Shown here one piece after another: positions 1-5,337 of a stretch of DNA of 8,988 nt. Source of the stretch: Caulobacter sp. CCH9-E1. GTDB lineage: Bacteria > Pseudomonadota > Alphaproteobacteria > Caulobacterales > Caulobacteraceae. Made by a program: the position numbers and the translations under genes. The notes under the pieces were generated by a model. The model made no database searches and had not been told where the DNA came from. It saw only the letters and a list, made by a program, of their open reading frames with translations. The stretch is taken from NCBI RefSeq assembly GCF_001556515.1, contig NZ_LSJA01000324.1:1-8988 (forward strand), in the 5' to 3' direction. Positions within the stretch are counted from its first letter, which is position 1; each line of letters opens with the position of its first letter.

Positions 1-83
1 GTGAAAGCGCTCCGGCCGTCGCCACCGGCGATGGCGTGAAGGAACCGCTGAACCGTCGTTCGACGATCTCGATCAACTTCTAA
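1..83 (+). CDS. C-terminal end of an OmpA-family outer-membrane/peptidoglycan-binding protein (partial)
   Basis: Only the last 26 codons are in the window (reading frame starting at base 3, TAA at 81-83); the gene begins to the left. The visible tail contains GDGVKEPLNRRSTISI. This matches the end of the OmpA/MotB C-terminal domain, where a G-x-G...NRRV-I segment closes the peptidoglycan-binding fold; the Asn-Arg-Arg triplet is the most characteristic part. The protein ends in Phe, which is also common in outer-membrane proteins. A strong terminator follows 27 bp after the stop, so this is the last gene of its transcript. The family call rests on a short tail, and nothing can be said about the N-terminal part. 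Confidence 0.7.
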   Translation, partial: ESAPAVATGDGVKEPLNRRSTISINF

Positions 84-109
84 GATCGACGACGACTGTA
101 AGACTTGGG

Positions 110-143
110 AGGGCCCGGCGGCGACGCCGGGCCCTTTCTCTTT
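110..143 (+). terminator. Rho-independent terminator after the OmpA-like gene
   Basis: A perfect 11-bp GC-rich stem (110-120 with 125-135; core GGGCCCGGCG / CGCCGGGCCC) closes a GCGA tetraloop and runs into the T-rich stretch TTTCTCTTT (135-143). It lies 27 bp after the OmpA-like stop and 50 bp before the next gene, so it separates the two transcripts. Confidence 0.88.
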
Positions 144-192
144 GGGTGTTATCGGGCTTGGGGGCGCGGTGGCGAGGCTGTAACACCGCCTG

Positions 193-963
193 ATGCTGAC
201 CGATCCGCTGTTCTACGCCGTAGCCATTCCGGCCGTGATCCTGCTGGGGCTCGCCAAGGGCGGGTTCGCCGGGATCGGGGTGGTGGCCGTGCCGCTGATG
301 GCCCTGGCCGTGTCGCCGGTCATGGCCGCCTCGATCGTTCTGCCGATCCTGTTGATCCAGGACGTGGTCAGCGTCTGGGCCTTCCGCAAGAGCTGGGACA
401 AGGGGCTGCTGCTGCTCATGCTGCCCTCGGCCGCTGTCGGCGTCTTCCTGGGCTGGGCCCTGGCGGCCTTCGTCAAGGAGGCGGCGGTCGAGCTGGCGGT
501 GGGGGTGATCTCGGTCGTCTTCGCCCTCCAGCGCCTGTGGGCCGAGCGCGCGGTCAAGGCCGCCGAGCAGGTCGAGGCGACTCCCGGTCGGCCGTGGCTG
601 GGCGCCCTGTGTGGGGCGGCGGCGGGCTTCACCAGCCAGATCGCCCATGCTGGCGGTCCGCCGTTCCAGATCTATGTCCTGCCGCGCCGCCTGTCGCGCG
701 ACGCCTTCATCGGCACCAGCGCGATCTTCTTCGCGGTCGTGAACTGGATGAAGGTCCCGGCCTATGTCGCGCTGGGCCAGTTCACGCCCGAGGTCCTGGC
801 CACCGCCGGTGTGCTGGCGCCGCTGGCCGTCGCCTCGACCTGGGCCGGCGTCTGGCTGGTGCGGCGCGTGCCGGCCGAGGGCTTCTACAAGGTGATCTAC
901 ATCCTGCTGGTCGTGGTCGGCGGCAAGCTGGTCTTCGACGGCGCCCGCGGCCTTTTGGCCTGA
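193..963 (+). CDS. TauE/SafE-family membrane transporter (sulfite exporter-like permease)
   Basis: A 256-residue inner-membrane protein with about seven or eight hydrophobic helices (roughly 5-20, 28-58, 72-92, 98-115, 136-152, 172-195, 203-223, 233-250). It shows the two-fold internal repeat typical of the TauE/SafE (former DUF81) family: a first-half motif GLAKGGFAGIG (residues 19-29) and the second-half counterpart GFTSQIAHAGGPPFQIYVLP (145-164). Members export or import small organic or inorganic anions such as sulfite, sulfoacetate or other sulfonates. The substrate here cannot be read from the sequence and there are no sulfur-metabolism neighbours. The length is usual for the family. 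The ATG at 193 is the first start before the first helix. The best purine stretch (GCGAGG, 172-177) is rather far upstream, so a ribosome-binding site is not obvious. It appears to be monocistronic, with a terminator upstream and 119 bp to the next gene. Confidence 0.9.
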   Translation: MLTDPLFYAVAIPAVILLGLAKGGFAGIGVVAVPLMALAVSPVMAASIVLPILLIQDVVSVWAFRKSWDKGLLLLMLPSAAVGVFLGWALAAFVKEAAVELAVGVISVVFALQRLWAERAVKAAEQVEATPGRPWLGALCGAAAGFTSQIAHAGGPPFQIYVLPRRLSRDAFIGTSAIFFAVVNWMKVPAYVALGQFTPEVLATAGVLAPLAVASTWAGVWLVRRVPAEGFYKVIYILLVVVGGKLVFDGARGLLA

Positions 964-1038
964 CGCGCGTTTTCGTGGCCGATCGTGTCGTCGCCGCCCT
1001 TTCCCGGCCATAGTGATCGACGCTTATATGTCACGGAA

Positions 1039-1053
1039 CGAACTTACCGTTCG
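1039..1053. promoter_or_regulatory. Candidate operator palindrome upstream of the hlyIII-patatin pair
   Basis: CGAAC-TTACC-GTTCG forms a 5-bp inverted repeat in the 119-bp gap before the HlyIII gene, 30 bp from its ATG. An overlapping copy of the half-site lies just to the left (GGAACG, 1035-1040). A -10-like TTATAT (1024-1029) sits immediately upstream. A small dyad such as this could bind a TetR-type or similar dimeric repressor, but no regulator gene is adjacent and the arms are short. Treat it as a candidate only. Confidence 0.22.
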
Positions 1054-1082
1054 GGCGTACTGCATCCGGACAGAGCGGAGCC

Positions 1083-1775
1083 ATGGATACGACCACCCAA
1101 ACCACCGGTCTCGTCGCGCGCGAGCCGGCGGCGACACACTATCCGACGCCGGCGGCCAAGTGCGCGGACCTGATCGTGCACCTGGCGGGCTTGGCCTGCG
1201 CCCTGCTGGGCGGCGGCATCCTGCTGGGCCTGGCGTTTGGTCTCGGCGACCTCAAGCAGGTGGCGGCGGTCAGCGTCTACACCGTGGGCCTGATCCTGAT
1301 GCTGTCGCTGTCGACGGCCTATAACTTCGCGAAAGCCCGCTGGCGCCCGCTGCTGCGCCGCTTCGACCACGCCGGCATCTTCGTGATGATCGCGGCCTCC
1401 TATACGCCCTTCACCACCCAGAACCTGCACGGCTGGTGGGCGATCGGCATGACCTCGGCGGTGTGGACCGTCGCCACGGTCGGCGTGCTGGCCAAGCTGT
1501 TCCTGCCGGGTCTGGACAAGCGCTTCTGGGTCGGCCTGTACCTGGCCCTCGGCTGGCTGGTGTTGGTCGCCATCAAGCCGATGATCGACGGCCTGTCGTG
1601 GGTGGCCCTGCTGCTGCTGGCCATCGGCGGCCTGGTCTATTCGACCGGCACCGTCTTCTACCTGATGCAGCGTCTGAAGTTCCGGCGCGCCATCTGGCAC
1701 GGCCATGTCATCGGCGGCGCGGGTCTGCACTACGCCGCCGTTCTGGTCGGCGTCGTGCTGTCGAGCGCCCGTTAA
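1083..1775 (+). CDS. Hemolysin III (HlyIII/YqfA, PAQR superfamily) membrane protein
   Basis: A 230-residue seven-helix membrane protein (helices near 30-52, 58-78, 95-110, 117-138, 148-168, 172-195, 207-226). Family signatures are clear: ADLIVHLAG near 28-36, FDHAGIFVMIAASYTPF (94-110) and AIWHGHVIGGAGLHYAAV (203-220). PAQR proteins include adiponectin receptors and progestin receptors with a zinc site and ceramidase-type activity; bacterial members are called hemolysin III, although a true hemolytic role is rarely shown. The Ser and Asp of the site are present (S77, D95) and so is one His (H206). The helix-2 His of the S-x3-H motif is Asn81, and the position four residues before H206, usually His, is Arg202. 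The zinc site therefore looks incomplete. The ATG is preceded by GCGGAG only 2 nt away, an unusually close ribosome-binding site. A patatin gene follows 15 bp after the stop, which indicates cotranscription. Confidence 0.92.
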   Translation: MDTTTQTTGLVAREPAATHYPTPAAKCADLIVHLAGLACALLGGGILLGLAFGLGDLKQVAAVSVYTVGLILMLSLSTAYNFAKARWRPLLRRFDHAGIFVMIAASYTPFTTQNLHGWWAIGMTSAVWTVATVGVLAKLFLPGLDKRFWVGLYLALGWLVLVAIKPMIDGLSWVALLLLAIGGLVYSTGTVFYLMQRLKFRRAIWHGHVIGGAGLHYAAVLVGVVLSSAR

Positions 1776-1780
1776 GGCGT

Positions 1781-1784
1781 GGAG
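1781..1784 (+). promoter_or_regulatory. Ribosome-binding site that decides the patatin GTG start
   Basis: GGAG at 1781-1784 stands 6 nt before the GTG at 1791. The alternative in-frame GTG at 1779 (4 codons longer, 3 bp after the hlyIII stop) has only TAAGG one base upstream, which is too close. The 1791 start is therefore preferred. Confidence 0.6.
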
Positions 1785-1790
1785 AGCGGC

Positions 1791-3044
1791 GTGGACAAGG
1801 ATCTTTCCGGCAAGGCCAGCCTGCAAGGCTTCTTCCGGAACGATCCGCTGCGCGGCAAGCGGCTGCCGGCTCCGCCCAACGACCGTCATGTCGAGGCCGT
1901 CGGCTTCCCGGGCGTGCGCCTCAGCGTCGACCAGGCCGACGACGCCCTGCGCCAGGCCGCCGACCGGCTTGCGCCCCTGCGCTCCCTCCTGGGCCGCGAC
2001 GAGTTCAACATCCTGGCTCTGTCTGGCGGCGCGGCCGGCGGCGCCTATGGCGCGGGCGTGCTGACCGGGCTTTCCAAGGCCGGGCGCCGCCCGGACTTCG
2101 CCATCGTCACCGGCGTCAGCACCGGCGCGCTGATCGCGCCGTTGGCCTTCCTGGGCTCGGCCTGGGACGAGCGCCTGACCGACGCCTATGTCGGCGGCCA
2201 CGCGGCCGAGCTGCTCAGCCTGCGCCGCCTGAACTCGGCCCTCGGTCCCAGCATCTTCAAGGGCGAGTCGCTGGACCGCCTGGTCGAGACCTTCGTCGAC
2301 GCCGAGATGGTCGAGGCCGTCGCGGCCGAGCACCTGAAGGGCCGCCGTCTGCTGATCGCCACCACCAATCTCGACAGCCAGCGCGCCGTGGTCTGGGACC
2401 TCGGCGAGATCGCCACGCGCGGCGGCGAGGACGCGCTGAAGCTGTTCCGCACCCTGCTGGTCGCCTCGTCCTCGGTGCCGGGGATCTTTCCGCCCAAGCT
2501 GATCGACGTCGAGGTCGACGGCCGGCTTCACCAGGAGATGCACGTGGACGGCGGCGTCGCCGCGCCGCTGTTCCTGATGCCCGACGCCCTGCTGCATTGG
2601 CGCAACCTCGGCCCCCGCTTCCGGCGCGGCCGGGTGCATGTGATCGTCAATACGGTGCTGGATCCGGCCCCCCAATCGACCCCGCCGGGCGTGGCCTCGA
2701 TCATGAGCCGCAGCTTCGACACCATGCTGCGGTTCTCGTACCGCCAGGCGCTGAGCCTGGCCGCCGGCTTCTGCACGCGCCACAACCTGCCGCTGTCGGT
2801 CGCCTCGATCCCCGGCAGCTTCGAAGGCTTCAACCTGCTGAAGTTCGAGACCGAACTGATGAAGCGGATCTACGACGCGGGCGTCGAGCAGGCGATGGCC
2901 GGAACCGCCTGGACCAGCGCGGTCGAGGAGCAAAGCCTGTGGCGCGGCCTGTTCAAGAAGCCGCTGGCCGTCTCGCCGGCGGCGGGCACGGGCGTGATGA
3001 TCCGCGAGGAGCCGGTCAGCGCCGGCGCGCAACTGGAGCCCTAG
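1791..3044 (+). CDS. Patatin-like phospholipase (RssA/NTE-type acyl hydrolase)
   Basis: A 417-residue protein with the full patatin catalytic layout. The oxyanion-hole glycine loop LSGGAAGGAYGAG lies near 77-89, the nucleophile elbow is GVSTG (108-112, Ser110), and the catalytic Asp is in HVDGG (Asp253). The Ser-Asp dyad is expected to hydrolyse acyl ester bonds of phospholipids or lysophospholipids. There is no signal peptide or clear transmembrane helix, so it is probably cytosolic or peripheral at the inner membrane. A 70-residue charged N-terminal extension precedes the domain, and about 150 residues follow the Asp. GTG 1791 is chosen over GTG 1779 because of the GGAG at 1781. It sits 15 bp behind the HlyIII-like gene on the same strand, with no terminator between, so the two are very likely cotranscribed. 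Its last 29 bp overlap the convergent hypothetical gene on the other strand. The family call is firm; the substrate is unknown. Confidence 0.92.
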   Translation: MDKDLSGKASLQGFFRNDPLRGKRLPAPPNDRHVEAVGFPGVRLSVDQADDALRQAADRLAPLRSLLGRDEFNILALSGGAAGGAYGAGVLTGLSKAGRRPDFAIVTGVSTGALIAPLAFLGSAWDERLTDAYVGGHAAELLSLRRLNSALGPSIFKGESLDRLVETFVDAEMVEAVAAEHLKGRRLLIATTNLDSQRAVVWDLGEIATRGGEDALKLFRTLLVASSSVPGIFPPKLIDVEVDGRLHQEMHVDGGVAAPLFLMPDALLHWRNLGPRFRRGRVHVIVNTVLDPAPQSTPPGVASIMSRSFDTMLRFSYRQALSLAAGFCTRHNLPLSVASIPGSFEGFNLLKFETELMKRIYDAGVEQAMAGTAWTSAVEEQSLWRGLFKKPLAVSPAAGTGVMIREEPVSAGAQLEP

Positions 3045-3657
3045 GGGGGCTGGGCTTGGTCGCGATGCTCTCGGTGGGCGACCAGTAGAAGCGCGCGTAG
3101 TGGAACAGTCCATCCGAATCGAGGCGGACAAGCACGATAGGCGCGCCCTGTTCGTGGATGACGGGTTCTGACCCGATCAGGTCGAACCGGTAGTTCACCG
3201 TCGCGAGAAGGCGCGCTGGCGACCATCCCTTTTGTGGGAGAGGTTCGGCCACCGCGATCTGAGTTTGATCAGCCGCTCCGCATCGCCAGGCGCCGACGAA
3301 GCGGCCGCGCGCTTCCACGCCGCTGAGTAGCTTGCAATCCTTCAGCATCGGCGCGGCGGCTGCTGTGGGCTGGCTGGCTGGAACATGCCACGCGCGCTCG
3401 GCCTCTTCCGGCGAGGCCGGCGGCGCGAAAGTCAGGCCATCGATATGGCGCAGGTCCCCCCGCACCGACCAGTGGAGCACGCGGCCGTCCGCCAGCCGCG
3501 CCGATTGCGTGCGCACGAGCGTTTTGATCTTCAATCCGCGCAGCGCGGGCGTTGCGACGATCACGCCGTCCAGGAAGTGGATCACGCCGCCACGCTCTAC
3601 GACCAGGTTCACTTCCGCGGGCGTGATGTGTTTCGGTGGATTGATTTCAGCCAGCAT
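3016..3657 (-). CDS. Hypothetical protein, unrecognised family
   Basis: I do not recognise this 213-residue product. It has no signal peptide or transmembrane helix and looks soluble. Residues 1-80 are valine/isoleucine-rich with alternating charges (for example VERGGVIHFLDGVIVATP, 20-37), suggesting a beta-rich fold. An Ala/Pro linker lies near 93-104. A second block at 105-195 contains C108 and C126 and the aromatic run LFHYARFYW (184-192). The tail is basic (PVARRR). The ATG at 3657 is preferred: it follows two bases after the stop of a small upstream ORF that has a better ribosome-binding site. A longer form from ATG 3684 is possible, but neither start has a good site of its own. Base composition looks less GC-rich than the flanking genes, a mild hint of foreign origin or weak codon selection. 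Its 3' end overlaps the patatin gene by 29 bp on the opposite strand. The opposite strand gives only low-complexity Arg/Pro-rich readings, so this frame is the plausible one. Confidence 0.58.
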   Translation of the reverse strand: MLAEINPPKHITPAEVNLVVERGGVIHFLDGVIVATPALRGLKIKTLVRTQSARLADGRVLHWSVRGDLRHIDGLTFAPPASPEEAERAWHVPASQPTAAAAPMLKDCKLLSGVEARGRFVGAWRCGAADQTQIAVAEPLPQKGWSPARLLATVNYRFDLIGSEPVIHEQGAPIVLVRLDSDGLFHYARFYWSPTESIATKPSPPRAPVARRR

Positions 3658-3659
3658 GG

Positions 3660-3710
3660 TCACCGCGCTTGATCGGGGCGGCATCCAGGCGGCGCCGAGC
3701 AGGCGCGCAT
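3660..3710 (-). CDS. Possible 16-residue leader ORF translationally coupled to the hypothetical gene
   Basis: On the minus strand AGGGAG (3720-3715) stands 4 nt before an ATG (3710) that opens a short frame, MRACSAPPGCRPDQAR, ending in TGA at 3662-3660. The arrangement TGA-CC-ATG then places the stop two bases before the ATG of the hypothetical gene. It may be a coupled leader peptide. Alternatively, a single-base indel may have separated a larger gene from its real start, because the +1 frame is open from the zinc-ribbon stop at 3763 right through to the hypothetical gene. A chance small ORF is also quite possible. Confidence 0.28.
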   Translation of the reverse strand: MRACSAPPGCRPDQAR

Positions 3711-3762
3711 GGTGCTCCCTACCGTGGCGGCGGTCCAGGCGCGTCGAGCTTCGGCCCGGCCG

Positions 3763-4101
<339 letters not shown>

Positions 4102-4183
4102 GGTCTCGCTGGGGCAGTGGACAGGTGGGGCGCTTGCTGCATGAAAGCGGCCGGAAACACAAGCCCAATAGGCGCTCTGGCCC

Positions 4184-4195
4184 CCGTTCTGGTCT
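4184..4195 (-). repeat. 12-mer repeat at the 3' end of the LpxR-like gene (copy 1)
   Basis: AGACCAGAACGG on the minus strand directly follows the TAG stop of the LpxR-like gene. An identical 12-mer occurs at 5306-5317, after nrdA, where it forms the upstream flank and first bases of a terminator. Here no strong hairpin follows. Confidence 0.5.
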
Positions 4196-5155
4196 CTACC
4201 AGTGGGGCTTCAGGCTGAACGACAGGGCCACGACGTCGTCCTTCTGCGTCGCCAGGCCCATGATGCCTTCCTTGGCCCTCATCTCGCGGTGGATGTAGCC
4301 CAGCGAGGCCTGCATCGGGCCCTTGCGCCAGGCCACGCCGGCCTGGCTGTCGCCGATCAGGCGGCTGGTCGCATCCTGGGTGAGGCCCGCCCGGCTCCAG
4401 TCGCCGTTCTGGCCGCGCAGCATGTTGAAGCCGACGGCCCGGCCGCTGGCGGCGGCGTAGATGTACCAGCGCCCCCGGTCGCCGAAGGCCGTATCGCCTT
4501 CGCGCACGCCGAGCGCATCGGTCACCCGGTCGCCCATGTTCTTCTTCTTGCCCAGGCGCACCGTGGCGCCCGCCTCGGCCGAACCGCCGGCGCCGCCGAA
4601 GCCGAGGCCGGCGTGCGGGGTGACGTCCAGGGCATACTTGCGGCCCGCCAGCATCACCGCCGAGGGCCAGCCTCGCGTCACGGTCACGTCGACCTCGCGC
4701 AGCTCATAGGCGTCGGGGCGGGAGAGGGTCAGCGGCGCGTAGGCGGCGGTCGGCGCGGAGCCGGCCATCGAGACGCGCACGGAGTCGATCGGGCCGCCCG
4801 GCTGGGCCTGGTGGCTGAAGGCGTTCGAGCGCCAGCTGACGGGGCCGACGCCCTCGTAATAGCGGTCGGTGTCGAGCAGCCGGACGTCCCCGCCGGCGGC
4901 GGCCGGGGGCAGGGCGAAGCCGCCCTCCAGGGCCAGCTCGATCGCGTCGCTGTCATAGGCGATGAAGCCGGCGGCGGGGTTCAGGGGGCGCAGGCTTTCC
5001 GGCTTCACTTGGAAGCTCGGCGTGGCGGGGGCGGCGTGCTTGTCGACGGGCGCCTTGCCGGCCTTCTGGGCCGCGCAGGCGCTTCCGGCATAAGCCAGTC
5101 CCGCGGCCAGAACGGCCGTTAGACACAGGACGGTTCGCTCCCCAGCGGTCCGCAT
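4196..5155 (-). CDS. LpxR/DUF2219-like outer-membrane beta-barrel protein
   Basis: A 319-residue exported protein. The signal peptide has a basic start (MRTAGER), a hydrophobic core at 8-23 and a likely cleavage near 28-29 (SACA-AQ). The C-terminal half matches the lipid A 3'-O-deacylase (LpxR, DUF2219) family as I remember it: VTPHAGLGFGG...AGATVRLG (178-202), then GRWYIYAAASGRAVGFNM (228-245), a long loop, DSQAGVAW (269-276) and the final strands. It ends SFSLKPHW, close to the terminal-aromatic signature of outer-membrane barrels. The segment DTDRYYEGVGPVSW (95-108) recalls the N-terminal TDRxYTxG region of LpxR, but I cannot find the catalytic Asn-Asp pair or active-site His in their usual contexts, so activity is uncertain. 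ATG 5155 is preferred over TTG 5170 because it starts directly at the signal peptide and has GGGGA about 8 nt upstream. A GATTC (GANTC) site lies at 5161-5165, just before the start. Outer-membrane location is confident; lipid A deacylation is not. Confidence 0.82.
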   Translation of the reverse strand: MRTAGERTVLCLTAVLAAGLAYAGSACAAQKAGKAPVDKHAAPATPSFQVKPESLRPLNPAAGFIAYDSDAIELALEGGFALPPAAAGGDVRLLDTDRYYEGVGPVSWRSNAFSHQAQPGGPIDSVRVSMAGSAPTAAYAPLTLSRPDAYELREVDVTVTRGWPSAVMLAGRKYALDVTPHAGLGFGGAGGSAEAGATVRLGKKKNMGDRVTDALGVREGDTAFGDRGRWYIYAAASGRAVGFNMLRGQNGDWSRAGLTQDATSRLIGDSQAGVAWRKGPMQASLGYIHREMRAKEGIMGLATQKDDVVALSFSLKPHW

Positions 5156-5270
5156 CCCCGGATTCCCCAATCCTAACGGAGGTCCAGCCTACGCGCTTCC
5201 GGCGGTCTGTCCACCGTGACGAAAGCGCACGTCGTGAACCGCCCGCGTCGTGATCAGGTTCCGGTCGCCC

Positions 5271-5310
5271 GAAACGAAAACGGCGGCGCGATCCGCATCG
5301 CGCCGCCGTT
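5271..5310 (-). terminator. Rho-independent terminator of nrdA
   Basis: A perfect 14-bp stem (5279-5292 with 5297-5310; core CGGCGGCGCGAT / ATCGCGCCGCCG) has a CCGC loop. Read on the minus strand, it is followed by TTTTCGTTTC (5280-5271), a good U-tract. It begins 27 bp after the nrdA stop, so nrdA ends its own transcript and nrdB is not directly downstream. Confidence 0.88.
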
Positions 5311-5317
5311 CTGGTCT
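5306..5317 (-). repeat. 12-mer repeat at the 3' end of nrdA (copy 2)
   Basis: AGACCAGAACGG on the minus strand, identical to 4184-4195. Here it overlaps the upstream arm of the nrdA terminator and is preceded by AA, giving an A-rich lead-in to the hairpin. Confidence 0.5.
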
Positions 5318-5337
5318 TTAGAGGAGGCCAATCAGCC

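Noticed and set aside
949..960. GGCC-TTTT-GGCC dyad at the end of the TauE/SafE gene as a terminator
   Set aside because: The stem is only 4 bp, it lies within the last codons, and no T-run follows it.
105..1013. Overlapping open frames on both strands across the TauE/SafE gene
   Set aside because: Their translations are Arg/Gly-rich without domains, while the 193-963 frame gives a clear membrane protein with family motifs.
1044..3131. A 695-codon open frame on the minus strand
   Set aside because: It lies antisense to the HlyIII and patatin genes. Its product is a low-complexity Arg/Gln/Ala/Gly mix, typical of a shadow frame in GC-rich DNA.
5171..5278. ECF sigma-type promoter before the LpxR-like gene (GGAAC followed by GGTT on the minus strand)
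   Set aside because: The spacing and the -10-like part (GGTT instead of CGTT) do not fit the GGAAC-N16/17-CGTT pattern well.
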